NCBI RefSeq assembly: GCF_004118325.1
Contig: NZ_RDFA01000003.1
Span: forward strand, 310,001-374,000
Length of the DNA stretch: 64,000 nucleotides
Direction of reading: 5' to 3'
Source of the DNA: Halorientalis pallida
GTDB lineage: Archaea; Halobacteriota; Halobacteria; Halobacteriales; Haloarculaceae
Under the pieces are notes generated by a model. The model did no database searches. It had not been told where the DNA came from and was given only the letters and a program-made list of their open reading frames with translations. Below are positions 1 to 8,253 of the stretch, in pieces. The translations under genes and the position numbers were made by a program. Within the stretch, counting starts at the first letter, position 1; each line of letters begins with the position of its first letter.

Positions 1-673
1 CTTTTTGACGGTCTTCGTCGACACAGCAGGTCAGCGAGACGGTGACTTCCTGCTCGCTGCGGTCGCGGTCGCCGAGGTCGGCGCCGTGATCGAAGTCCTC
101 CAGTCGGTCCCGAAGTCCCTCCTTCGTGAGCATCAGGGCGTGCCAGCCGTCGGCGAACCGGCCGGCGAGTTCGACGGATTTGGGCCCCATCCCGGCGGCG
201 TCGATCTGGGGCGTCTGCTCGGGCGGCTCACAGCGCAGCCGGAACCCGTCGAGGTCGTAGTACTCGCCGTCGTAGCTGACTCGCTCGCCCGAGAGGACCT
301 GTTTGACGACGTCCACAGTTTCACGGGTGAACTTCAGCGGGTTGGCGAAGTCCTTGCCGTGCCAGTTCTCGATGACGATGGGGCCGGAGGGACCGAGGCC
401 GAGGCGGAAGCGGCCGTCGGAGACTTCCTGCAGCGTGGCGGCGGTCTGACCGATGAGCGCGGCCGACCGGGAGTAGATCGGCATGATGGAGGTGCCGATG
501 CCGATCTCCTCGGTGCCGTGGGCGATGCTGGTGAGTGTGGTCACCGCGTCCCGGCCCCAGGTCTCGGGGAGCCACGCGCGGTCGTATCCCAGTTCCTCCG
601 CAGTCTGGGCCTGTTCGACGAGGGTGTCCACGCTGGGCTGTGCCGCGACCGGCAGGAAAACGTCACGTACCAT
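1..673 (-). CDS. LLM-class F420-dependent oxidoreductase, partial (C-terminus beyond left edge)
   Basis: The minus-strand frame opens with MVRDVFLPVAAQ and stays open to the left edge, so only about 224 residues are visible. The sequence has the TIM-barrel pattern of bacterial-luciferase-like, coenzyme F420-dependent oxidoreductases: an early AEELGYDRAWLPE segment, then IGIGTSIMPIYSRSA, the cofactor-side strand, and LGLGPSGP. It resembles the complete protein at 11383-12363, so the two are likely paralogues. Substrate is unknown; neighbours point to acyl or alcohol metabolism. The ATG at 671-673 has a TATA-like CTTATTTCC at about 697-705 (minus strand), the right distance for a leaderless transcript, so it is probably not dependent on the SDR gene 120 bases upstream. 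Confidence 0.85.
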   Translation of the reverse strand, partial: MVRDVFLPVAAQPSVDTLVEQAQTAEELGYDRAWLPETWGRDAVTTLTSIAHGTEEIGIGTSIMPIYSRSAALIGQTAATLQEVSDGRFRLGLGPSGPIVIENWHGKDFANPLKFTRETVDVVKQVLSGERVSYDGEYYDLDGFRLRCEPPEQTPQIDAAGMGPKSVELAGRFADGWHALMLTKEGLRDRLEDFDHGADLGDRDRSEQEVTVSLTCCVDEDRQK

Positions 674-793
674 ACCCTCTCACCGACCGGGATCGGGAAA
701 TAAGTTGCCGCCTCGTGGCAGGCGTTCGGTCGCCAGGCGAGGCTCCCGGTGGACTGTGCGTGCACGACGAAAGTCGGAGCGGGGTGTCGCAGG

Positions 794-1567
794 TTAGACG
801 TCCGGGTCTTCCATGATGTCCGGGACGCCCTTCGCGGTGATGGTCTCGCCGGTGATGTACGAGGACGCATCGCTGGCGAGGAACTGGGTCAGGTCGGCGA
901 TCTCCTCTTCGAGACCGATCTGTCGGTCGACCGCCGAGCGGTCGATGTTGTCGGCGCTGACGCCCATCTGACTCTCGACGCCGGGCGTGGCGACGAAACC
1001 GGGCGCGATGCAGTTCACTCGGACGCCGTCGTCGGCCCACTCGAACGCGAGCGTCGACGTGAGGTTCGAGACGGCGGCTTTCGCCGCGGCGTAGTGGCTC
1101 ATGAAGGGTGCGCCGCGGTTGCCCGCCACGCTGGAGAAGTTGACGATCACGCCGCCGTCACCCTCGCGCATGACCTCGCCCGCGGCCTGCGTGCAGTGGT
1201 AGGTGCCGTGGAGGTTGATGTCCACGATAGTCTTCCAGCCGTTCTCGCTGATGCCCTCGAAGTTGGCCATGAAGGAGGCCCCGGCGTTGTTGACGAGGAT
1301 GTCCACACCGCCGAACTCCTCGACGGTCGCCTCGACCAGCGCGTCGACCGCGTCGCGCTCGGTCACGTCACACTCGATGGCGAGACACTCGCCACCGTCC
1401 TCGGCGTTGATGCCCTCCGCGACTTCGTCCACTTTCTCCTGCTCGCGCGAGCAGATCACGACGTCGGCGCCGTCGTCGGCGAACCGCTCGGCGATCGACC
1501 GACCGATCCCCTGGGACGCACCCGTGACGATCGCCGTCTGATCCTCGACTGCGAACTGCTCTCTCAT
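794..1567 (-). CDS. SDR-family short-chain dehydrogenase/reductase
   Basis: A complete 257-residue classical SDR. The nucleotide-binding TGASQGIG lies at residues 15-22, the NNAG structural motif at 93-96, and the catalytic Ser146, Tyr159 and Lys163 (YAAAK) are all present. Length and order match the FabG / 3-hydroxyacyl-CoA dehydrogenase-like group, although substrate cannot be read from sequence. ATG at 1567 is preceded by a GGAGG-type ribosome site about 8 bases upstream, unlike most genes in this window, and by a palindrome overlapping the promoter (see 1591-1608). It runs in the same direction as the F420 oxidoreductase that follows. A role in acyl-CoA or alcohol oxidation is inferred from neighbours. 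Confidence 0.9.
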   Translation of the reverse strand: MREQFAVEDQTAIVTGASQGIGRSIAERFADDGADVVICSREQEKVDEVAEGINAEDGGECLAIECDVTERDAVDALVEATVEEFGGVDILVNNAGASFMANFEGISENGWKTIVDINLHGTYHCTQAAGEVMREGDGGVIVNFSSVAGNRGAPFMSHYAAAKAAVSNLTSTLAFEWADDGVRVNCIAPGFVATPGVESQMGVSADNIDRSAVDRQIGLEEEIADLTQFLASDASSYITGETITAKGVPDIMEDPDV

Positions 1568-1590
1568 CGGCTTTCCTCCGTTTCAGTTAC

Positions 1591-1631
1591 CATTGTTAAT
1601 CAACAATGCCGCGTTCTACCTCAATGTTAAT
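1591..1631 (-). promoter_or_regulatory. Operator-like palindrome and related half-site upstream of the SDR gene
   Basis: CATTGTT at 1591-1597 and its exact inverse AACAATG at 1602-1608 flank four bases, forming a perfect 7-bp inverted repeat 24-41 bases upstream of the SDR start, where TATA and BRE sit in a leaderless promoter. A related CAATGTTAAT lies at 1622-1631, about 30 bases away. The placement suggests a repressor site; no regulator is identifiable beside it. Confidence 0.5.
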
Positions 1632-1786
1632 AAATCTGCACATACCGGGTGGCGTGACGGACCGGACATGGGTGGAGCGATTTCCCCGCTACCAATGTCA
1701 AGTAAAAAAATTCTAATGGGTAGAAGTGGGAGACCAAGCCATAGGACGATGGTCCCCAACTGCCCTTCCCTTCCGAGGTTGCAGTC

Positions 1787-3292
1787 ATGAGTCCCACTGT
1801 CCGACGGCCGCTATCTGTGGTCGCCACGACAGTAGTCGCAGTGCTGCTGGTCGGGTCCGCGACCGGCGCGCCACTCGCGGCTGCGAACAATGTGAACAGT
1901 ACCCAGTCGACCGGGCCCCAGATATCGCTCAGCGACGTGAGCATCACGCCCTCCCGGCCCGCGCCCGGCGACCTGGTCGAAATCAGTGCCGAGGTCTCGA
2001 ACGCGGCGACCAGTTCCGAGACCGCGGAGGTCCAGACAGTCCGACTGGAGAGCCGGTCCGGTTTCAAGCGGTACGGACAGGTCAGAGATCTCGGAACGGT
2101 GACCCCCGGTGGATCGGTGACCGCACCGCTGACGACGACGTTCGAGGAACCAGGCGTCAAGAAACTGGAGTTGACCGTCTCCGTGAAGACCAACGACGAC
2201 GAACTGGTCCAGTTCAACTATCCGGTGACGGTCGTCGTCTCCGAGAGCGGGCCGAAGATGAGCATCGACGTGGCGGGCTCGGTCGGCAGGTACCGCGAGA
2301 TCGCGGTCAACGTCTCGAACGGCCAGCTCGACGCCATCCGGAACCTCGACCTCACGCTCGACGGTCGGAACGTCCGGATCGGCGATCCCGAGCGCCTCGA
2401 CGCGAAGCTAGAGCCGGGCACCAAACGGACGTTCACGTACTCCGGCTCGATACCGGACGGTGACACCGGTAGCGTCACCGCGATCCTCGAATACACGAAC
2501 GCGATGGGACAAACCCAGGAACTCGAACGGACGGTCGGACTCGACGCGACGACCGGTTCGGCCGCCGTCGACGGCCCGCAACTGGCGCTGTCGGTGGCCG
2601 ACGGACTGCCCGGCACGAACCGTCCAGTCAACGTCACCGTCGCGAACGGGCTGGAAGGCGACCTGAGCCAGGTGGAAGTCGCCGTCGACTCCCCGGTCGC
2701 GACGTTCACGGCGAGCGAACGTGTGACGTCACAGCTGACGGCCGGCGAGACCACCGACTTCCGCTTCCCAGCTCGCGTGACGGAAAGCGGCTCGTACCCA
2801 GTGACGGTGACGCTGAACTACACTGACGACGGCACGCGCAAGCAGGTGACCGAGCGGTTCCAGGCCGCGTTCGACGCGCCGCCGAATCCCGGAGCGATCG
2901 AACTCACCGGCGTCGAGGCGGTCGCCCGGGGCGGAACGCTGGAGATCACCGCGACCGCGAGCAACGTCGGCTCCGACGAGGTGAAGTCGGTGATCGTCTC
3001 GACGGGCGAGGCCGAAAACGTCGGCCGCAAGAAGTACTTCGTCGGATCGGTCGACGCGAGCGACTTCTCGTCGTTCACCCTCGAACCGTCGGTCCGAGGG
3101 AACGTCTCGACGGTCCCCGTAGAGGTGAGCTACGTCGTCGACGACGTCCGGCGCAACTACACGACCGAGATTCCGGTGACGCAGGCCGCGGCACCGGATC
3201 GGTCGCCACAGCGGGGTGGTCTCCCGATCGTCCCGATCCTCGTGGTCGTGGCCGTGATCGCGGCGGTCGTGATCTACCGCCGGCGGGGGTGA
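1787..3292 (+). CDS. Exported membrane-anchored beta-sandwich protein (COG1361 / S-layer-like), partner of the ABC exporter
   Basis: 501 residues. An N-terminal signal sequence (roughly residues 8-32, ending near the SATGAPLAAA stretch) is followed by about 430 residues of acidic beta-strand-rich repeats that resemble Ig-like or CARDB-type domains, for example VSNAATSSETAEVQ and VSNGQLDAIRNLDL, and finally a hydrophobic helix (about residues 479-497) with a C-terminal RRRG stop-transfer. The protein should sit outside the cell, anchored by its C-terminus. Its stop codon overlaps the GTG start of the ABC ATPase, and two FtsX-type permeases follow, so the four genes form one operon. Such haloarchaeal combinations are seen with MacB/LolCDE-type transporters; the cargo is unknown. 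A TATA-like AT-rich stretch lies around 1706-1722. Confidence 0.85.
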   Translation: MSPTVRRPLSVVATTVVAVLLVGSATGAPLAAANNVNSTQSTGPQISLSDVSITPSRPAPGDLVEISAEVSNAATSSETAEVQTVRLESRSGFKRYGQVRDLGTVTPGGSVTAPLTTTFEEPGVKKLELTVSVKTNDDELVQFNYPVTVVVSESGPKMSIDVAGSVGRYREIAVNVSNGQLDAIRNLDLTLDGRNVRIGDPERLDAKLEPGTKRTFTYSGSIPDGDTGSVTAILEYTNAMGQTQELERTVGLDATTGSAAVDGPQLALSVADGLPGTNRPVNVTVANGLEGDLSQVEVAVDSPVATFTASERVTSQLTAGETTDFRFPARVTESGSYPVTVTLNYTDDGTRKQVTERFQAAFDAPPNPGAIELTGVEAVARGGTLEITATASNVGSDEVKSVIVSTGEAENVGRKKYFVGSVDASDFSSFTLEPSVRGNVSTVPVEVSYVVDDVRRNYTTEIPVTQAAAPDRSPQRGGLPIVPILVVVAVIAAVVIYRRRG

Positions 3293-4071
3293 CCGCTGTG
3301 ACACCCGACCCGGACGAGGACGGATTCGACGCCGGCACGCTGGGCGAGACGATCGCGACGGACCCGATCATCCGCGGGACCGACGTGGTCAAAGAGTACG
3401 AGACGGGCGGTCAGATCGTCCGGGCGCTGAAAGGCGTCGACTTCAGCATCGCGCCCGCCGACTTCGTGGCGGTGGTCGGTCCCTCCGGCAGCGGGAAGTC
3501 CACCCTGCTCAACCTGCTCGGCCTGCTGGACGTGGCCACGAGCGGCGAGGTTCGCCTGCGCGGCGAGGACGTATCGACGTTTACCGACCGGGAGCAGACT
3601 CGGAAACGGAAGGAGACGATCGGGTTCGTCTTCCAGAGTTTCTACCTGATCCCGACGCTCACGGCACTGGAGAACGTCGAGATGCCCCGGATGCTCGACC
3701 GGACGCCCACGAAGACCCGCGAGCGGGCGACGCAGTTGCTCGAACGCGTCGGCCTGGGCGACCGGCTCGATCACTACCCCGACGAACTGTCGGGTGGGCA
3801 GAAACAGCGCGTCGCCATCGCACGCTCGTTGATCAACGACCCCGACATCCTGCTGGCCGACGAGCCGACCGGAAACCTGGATCGGGACACCGGCGACCAG
3901 ATCCTCGAGTTGTTCGACGAACTCCGGAGTGACGAGAACGTCGCCGTCGTCACGGTGACCCACGACGACTACGTGGCCGAAGCCGCCGATCGCGTCGTGA
4001 CGCTCATCGACGGCCGGATTCGGGACACGGAGAGCCGGCGGGCCAACTTCGAGGAGGGTCCCGATCCGTGA
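3289..4071 (+). CDS. ABC transporter ATP-binding protein (MacB/LolD type)
   Basis: 260 residues. Walker A GPSGSGKS at residues 64-71, Q-loop Gln116, signature LSGGQ at 168-172 and Walker B ILLADEP at 187-193 are intact, followed by the TGNLD sequence typical of the MacB/LolD/FtsE group. A variable 30-residue acidic N-terminus precedes the fold. Start is GTG at 3289, whose GTGA overlaps the stop of the exported protein, and its own stop overlaps the GTG of the first permease, so translation is probably coupled. The protein would energise the two following permeases at the cytoplasmic face, driving extracytoplasmic substrate handling rather than classical import. Confidence 0.95.
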   Translation: MTAVTPDPDEDGFDAGTLGETIATDPIIRGTDVVKEYETGGQIVRALKGVDFSIAPADFVAVVGPSGSGKSTLLNLLGLLDVATSGEVRLRGEDVSTFTDREQTRKRKETIGFVFQSFYLIPTLTALENVEMPRMLDRTPTKTRERATQLLERVGLGDRLDHYPDELSGGQKQRVAIARSLINDPDILLADEPTGNLDRDTGDQILELFDELRSDENVAVVTVTHDDYVAEAADRVVTLIDGRIRDTESRRANFEEGPDP

Positions 4072-5249
4072 ACCCGCTCCGCTGGCTCGTCGGGCGGTTT
4101 CCGACGCTGGCGCTGGCCCGGCGGAACCTCTCGCGGGCGACGCTGCGCTCGGCGCTGGCCGTCGCGGCCGTGGTCATCGGCGTCGTGGCCATCGGCGCGA
4201 TCGGCACGGGCGGCGAAGCGTTCAAACAGGATCAACTGGAGGCCTACGAGGGGTTCGGGGGGACGGCGACCGTCGAACCCGACGTCCAGTTCGAGGACGG
4301 CAACCTCACCAATACCGAACTGTCGGACGGCGACATCGGCCGCCTCAGACAGGCTACCCCGAGCGCGACGGTGTTGCCCGTCCACGAGCCGGTCGGGGCG
4401 ACCGTACAGACCCAGGCCGGGACGCTCCTGTTCATGGCTCGGGTGAAGGGACTGGAGAACCCTGGCGAGTTCTACGAGGCCCGGAACGGGACGATCTCGG
4501 ACAACTGGCGCCGAACCATCGTGATCGGATCCCGGGTCGCAGAGCAAAACGACCTGCAGCCCGGCGACCGGTTGCGGGTGAACGTCACCGACGAGTTCGA
4601 CCGGAGCTTCGAGATCGCGGCGGTTCTGGAGCCACAGGGCTTCTCTGCCCCGCTCGGAGCGGACCAGACGGTGTTCGTCCCGGCCTCCGAGTTCGAGAGT
4701 GACGGGTACGAACAGGCCATCGTCCGCGTCGACACGACGACCGGCTCCATCGACGAGGCGACCCAGGCTATCGAACGGGAGTTCAACGCCCGTGAACAGG
4801 TCGTCCGGGTCGAACAGGTCCAGGAGCAACGCGAGCAGTTCGAGGCCTTCTTCGGCACCGTCAACCAGTTCCTGATCGGCGTCGGCGCGATCTCGCTGCT
4901 GGTCGCCGCGGTCACTATCGCCAACACGATGTTGATGGCGGCAATCGAACGCGAGAGCGAGATCGGCGTCCTCCGGGCGTACGGCTACCCCAAGCGGGCG
5001 GTCGTCAGTCTCCTCGTGGCGGAGTCGACGATCCTGGGCGCGGTCGGGGCGGCCATCGGCGCGCCCCTCGCGCTGGGGATCGGGATGGCGATCAACCAGC
5101 TCCTGCTGGGGGACCCGCTCGCGTTCACCGCGGCGGGGCTCCGGTACGTCGGGATCGGCATCGCCTTCGGAATCGTGACCGCGCTGATCGCGGGGCTGTA
5201 TCCGGCGTGGAAGGCGGCCAACAAGCGGCCCGTGGAGGCGTTGGACTGA
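4068..5249 (+). CDS. ABC transporter permease, FtsX/MacB family (first paralogue)
   Basis: 393 residues. One N-terminal transmembrane helix (about residues 27-47) is followed by a large extracytoplasmic MacB-type periplasmic core domain (about 50-260) and three C-terminal helices of the FtsX domain, ending in the NKRPVEALD tail shared with the next gene. The sequence AITIANTMLMAAIERESEIG-like region around residue 280 is the characteristic coupling segment that contacts the ATPase. GTG start at 4068 overlaps the upstream stop by four bases. It is homologous along its length to the 5275 gene, so a heterodimer of two permeases is likely, which differs from the homodimeric MacB. Confidence 0.93.
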   Translation: MNPLRWLVGRFPTLALARRNLSRATLRSALAVAAVVIGVVAIGAIGTGGEAFKQDQLEAYEGFGGTATVEPDVQFEDGNLTNTELSDGDIGRLRQATPSATVLPVHEPVGATVQTQAGTLLFMARVKGLENPGEFYEARNGTISDNWRRTIVIGSRVAEQNDLQPGDRLRVNVTDEFDRSFEIAAVLEPQGFSAPLGADQTVFVPASEFESDGYEQAIVRVDTTTGSIDEATQAIEREFNAREQVVRVEQVQEQREQFEAFFGTVNQFLIGVGAISLLVAAVTIANTMLMAAIERESEIGVLRAYGYPKRAVVSLLVAESTILGAVGAAIGAPLALGIGMAINQLLLGDPLAFTAAGLRYVGIGIAFGIVTALIAGLYPAWKAANKRPVEALD

Positions 5250-5262
5250 TGTCGGGTCACAC

Positions 5263-5270
5263 GGAGGTGG
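5263..5270 (+). promoter_or_regulatory. Shine-Dalgarno site of the second permease gene
   Basis: GGAGGTGG complements the 3' end of 16S rRNA and ends four bases before the ATG at 5275. It sits in the 25-base gap between the two permease genes, as expected for an internal gene of an operon. Confidence 0.7.
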
Positions 5271-5274
5271 GGCG

Positions 5275-6441
5275 ATGAGTTTGCTACGACGGCTCACCGG
5301 TCGGTTCCCGTCGGTCGTCATCGCCCGCCGGAACGTCTCGCGGGCACGCACGCGCTCGCTGCTGGCGGCCGCGGCGATCATGATCGGCGTCGTGGCCATC
5401 GCCGGCATCGGGGCCGGCGGGGCGGCGTTCAAGCAGAGCCAACTCGACAGGATTCAGGAGCAGGGGGCGACGAACGTCTACGTCTCGCCCGGTTTCGACA
5501 AGGAAGATCGGCACTTCGACCGGACCGACCTGATGCGGATCGACGAGACGGTCGGCGGAGCCGGCATCGTCGCCACGGAGTCGCGGTCGATGGAGTACAG
5601 GAGACGTTCGAATCGCGAGCGAGGGGTGTCGGTGACGTATCTAGACGATCCGCGCCGACTCTACGACGTGGCTGCCGGAGAGATCCCGAAAAACTGGCGG
5701 CGGAGTGCCGTCGTCTCCCGGGAGTTCGCGGCGGACAATGATCTCGAACCCGGCGACCGGATCGTGCTGGCGCCGGAGACCGACGAGGACGAAACTGGGG
5801 AGTTCCGCGCGTACCGCGTGACCGCCGTGCTGGCCGAAACCCAGGCGTTCGGCGTCGACCAAGTGTACCTGCCTATCGAAGCGACCGGGGATCGACAGTA
5901 CGGACAGGTCCGCATCACGACACAGTCGGTCGAGGAGGCCGAAGCCGCCGCCACGGCGCTGCGCGAGGAGTTCAACGGGCGGAAAGACACGCTGATCGTC
6001 TTCGAGCTCACGTCGCTCGTGCGCCTGTTCACGTCCATCGTCAACGGCATCAACCTGTTCTTGGCGGGCCTTGGCTCGCTGTCGCTGCTGGTCGCCGGCG
6101 TCTCGATCGCCAACACGATGCTGATGTCGGTGACCAAACGACGCGAGGAGATCGGCGTCCTCCGGGCGGTCGGCTACTCGAAGGTCGACATCCTGCGAAT
6201 CCTGCTGGTCGAGGCCGCACTGCTGGGAGCCATCGGTGCCGGGATCGGCATCGCGCTGGCGCTGCTGGTCGTGCTGGCCGCCAACGCCATCTTCCTGGGT
6301 AGTCCCTTCGCGTTCACGTCGGGGTCGCTCCTCTACCTGGTCGGCGCGGTCGTGTTCGGCATCGGTACCAGTCTCGTCGCGGGCGCGTACCCTGCCTGGC
6401 GGGCCGCCAACGAGCGCCCCGTCGAAGCCCTCCGGGGCTGA
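5275..6441 (+). CDS. ABC transporter permease, FtsX/MacB family (second paralogue)
   Basis: 388 residues, same plan as the preceding permease: helix near residues 24-45, extracytoplasmic domain to about 245, then three helices and a NERPVEALRG tail. The conserved SIANTMLMSVTKRREEIG block (about residues 278-296) marks the FtsX coupling region. A strong ribosome site precedes the ATG. The extracytoplasmic domain is shorter and diverged from its paralogue, consistent with specialised halves of a heterodimer. It ends the operon; the next gene has its own promoter. Confidence 0.93.
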   Translation: MSLLRRLTGRFPSVVIARRNVSRARTRSLLAAAAIMIGVVAIAGIGAGGAAFKQSQLDRIQEQGATNVYVSPGFDKEDRHFDRTDLMRIDETVGGAGIVATESRSMEYRRRSNRERGVSVTYLDDPRRLYDVAAGEIPKNWRRSAVVSREFAADNDLEPGDRIVLAPETDEDETGEFRAYRVTAVLAETQAFGVDQVYLPIEATGDRQYGQVRITTQSVEEAEAAATALREEFNGRKDTLIVFELTSLVRLFTSIVNGINLFLAGLGSLSLLVAGVSIANTMLMSVTKRREEIGVLRAVGYSKVDILRILLVEAALLGAIGAGIGIALALLVVLAANAIFLGSPFAFTSGSLLYLVGAVVFGIGTSLVAGAYPAWRAANERPVEALRG

Positions 6442-6483
6442 CTACCGCCCGTTTTACCAGTTCGCGTACGTGAACGACGGTAG

Positions 6484-6491
6484 TTATTAAT
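6484..6491 (+). promoter_or_regulatory. TATA box of the acyl-CoA ligase gene
   Basis: TTATTAAT lies 24-31 bases before the ATG at 6515 in otherwise GC-rich sequence. That distance predicts a leaderless transcript starting at or just before 6515 and favours this ATG over the in-frame ATG at 6500. Confidence 0.6.
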
Positions 6492-6514
6492 GATGCTAAA
6501 TGGTATCGGGTAGC

Positions 6515-8092
6515 ATGGACCTTCAGGACCTCGGCGACGAACCGCTTGAGGGCAACGCGGCCGGGCTGCACGGTCGGACGGCGGAGGCGAACGGTGCTCT
6601 GACGGCCGTCGAGATGGACGGCGAGTCGCTGACACACGCGGAGTTGCGGAACCGGTCGGCGGCGTTCGCCGGCGGGCTCCACGATCTCGGGCTGGAACCG
6701 GACGACCGGATCGTCCTCTACCTGCCCAACGGACCGACCTACGTGATCGCCGCGCTGGGCGGGCTGAAGGCCGGGACGCCCGTCTCGTTCATGAACCCGC
6801 AGTACAAGCACCGAGAGATGGTTCACCAGCTGGAAGACACGGACGCCGAGGCCATCGTCACTCACTGGTGGCTCCGTGGCACCGTCGACGACGCGTTGGC
6901 GGAGACCGACGCGGATCCGGTGGTCATCACGGCTGGCGACCGCGGGCAGGTACCCGACGGGGACCACCACGTCGACGACGTGACAGGCGAGCCGACCCAC
7001 GTCGAGCGCGACGGCGACGACGTGGCGCTCCAGCCCTACACCAGTGGCACGACGGGCCAGCCAAAGGGTGTGCAGTTGACTCACCGGAACGTTCGCGCCC
7101 AGGGTATCGACATGCTGGTCGACGACGACGAGAACGCCCCGTTGACGCCCGCGGAACTGAAGAGCCTGATCTGGTTGCCGATGTACCACATCACGGGCTT
7201 CGTCCACTGTGGGTGGCAACCACTGCTGTGCGGCGGGTCGCTCCACCTCCGGAGCGCGATGCGGTGGGACGCCGCCGAGGCGATGGCGACCATCGAGGGC
7301 CTCGGGATCACCCACTTCGTCGGCGTCACGACGATGTACGTCGACATGGTCAACGACGAGGCCTTCGGCGATCACGACCTGTCGAGTCTCGAAGTCGCGG
7401 CGGAAGGGGGCGCGAAGATGGCCGTCGCCGTCCAGCGCGAGTTCGAGGACACCGCCGGTGTCGACATCACCGAGGGGTACGGCCTGACCGAGACCTGCGG
7501 CGCGACTCACACGGAGAACGAGACCGCGTTCGGCCACCGCGAGGGGACCGTCGGTCAGCCCCTGCAGATGACCGACTCGAAGATCGTCGACGCCGAGGGC
7601 GAGGAGGTGATGCCCGGCGAGGAGGGCGAGCTGCTGGTCCGTGGCCCGCAGGTGATGAAAGGGTACCACGACATGCCCGAGGCGACCGAGGCAGCCTTCA
7701 CCGAACGCGGGTACTTCCGGACCGGGGACGTGGCCCGTCGCGACCGGGACAACTACTACGAGATCGTCGACCGGAAGAAACACGTCATCGTCACCGCCGG
7801 CTACAACGTCTATCCCAGCGAGGTGGAGGAGTTGCTCACCGAACACGACGCCCTCGCCGAGGCCGCCGTCGTCGGGATCGACGACGAGCGCCGCAACGAG
7901 ATCCCCGTCGCGTACGTCGTTGCGCGCCCGGACGTCGAACCCGGCGAGGACGTGACCATCGACGAGGTCAAACAGTTCGCCCTCGACGAACTGGCCGAGT
8001 ACAAACATCCCCGCGAGGTCGAGTTCGTCGACAGTCTCCCCCGCACGGCCAGCGGGAAGATCCAAAAGTACAAACTCCGGGACGACGAGTAA
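6515..8092 (+). CDS. Acyl-CoA synthetase / AMP-dependent CoA ligase
   Basis: 525 residues of the ANL superfamily. The AMP-binding P-loop YTSGTTGQPKG begins near residue 175, the GYGLTETCG motif near 330, the hinge YFRTGDVARRD near 405, and the C-terminal catalytic lysine motif PRTASGKIQKYKL near 510. The enzyme should activate a carboxylic acid to its CoA thioester with ATP; chain length cannot be told, though size and order fit medium- or long-chain ligases. An in-frame ATG at 6500 would add five residues, but the TATA box supports 6515. It stands alone with its own promoter and probably feeds the acyl-CoA dehydrogenase and CoA-transferase nearby. Confidence 0.93.
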   Translation: MDLQDLGDEPLEGNAAGLHGRTAEANGALTAVEMDGESLTHAELRNRSAAFAGGLHDLGLEPDDRIVLYLPNGPTYVIAALGGLKAGTPVSFMNPQYKHREMVHQLEDTDAEAIVTHWWLRGTVDDALAETDADPVVITAGDRGQVPDGDHHVDDVTGEPTHVERDGDDVALQPYTSGTTGQPKGVQLTHRNVRAQGIDMLVDDDENAPLTPAELKSLIWLPMYHITGFVHCGWQPLLCGGSLHLRSAMRWDAAEAMATIEGLGITHFVGVTTMYVDMVNDEAFGDHDLSSLEVAAEGGAKMAVAVQREFEDTAGVDITEGYGLTETCGATHTENETAFGHREGTVGQPLQMTDSKIVDAEGEEVMPGEEGELLVRGPQVMKGYHDMPEATEAAFTERGYFRTGDVARRDRDNYYEIVDRKKHVIVTAGYNVYPSEVEELLTEHDALAEAAVVGIDDERRNEIPVAYVVARPDVEPGEDVTIDEVKQFALDELAEYKHPREVEFVDSLPRTASGKIQKYKLRDDE

Positions 8093-8139
8093 CTTCGTAG
8101 CCAGCAGTGAGGGTGCCCGTTCGTCCACTCGTCTGCGTT

Positions 8140-8253
8140 CGTTAAATAAACTGCCTCAAATAACTGGTTTCGTTAATAGATGTGGACTATATATCTATCA
8201 TTGTTTCATAATAGGGCAACGCTTATCTGTCGCAAGACACTCCTACTCGGAAA
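8140..8253 (+). promoter_or_regulatory. AT-rich promoter region of the MBL-HAD operon
   Basis: The gap after the ligase gene is markedly AT-rich, with GTTAATAG near 8174, ATATATCTAT near 8189 and a TTTCATAATAGG stretch around 8204-8215. Several TATA-like boxes are possible, the closest usable one lying about 30 bases before the ATG at 8254. No gene is visible in it. Confidence 0.4.

Noticed and set aside
5-703. Long plus-strand ORF at the left edge
   Set aside because: Shadow of the F420 oxidoreductase on the minus strand; the real frame has motifs and a matching TATA box.
6314-8128. 604-codon minus-strand ORF opposite the acyl-CoA ligase
   Set aside because: Antisense frame of a GC-rich gene; no domain, and the plus strand is a clear ligase.
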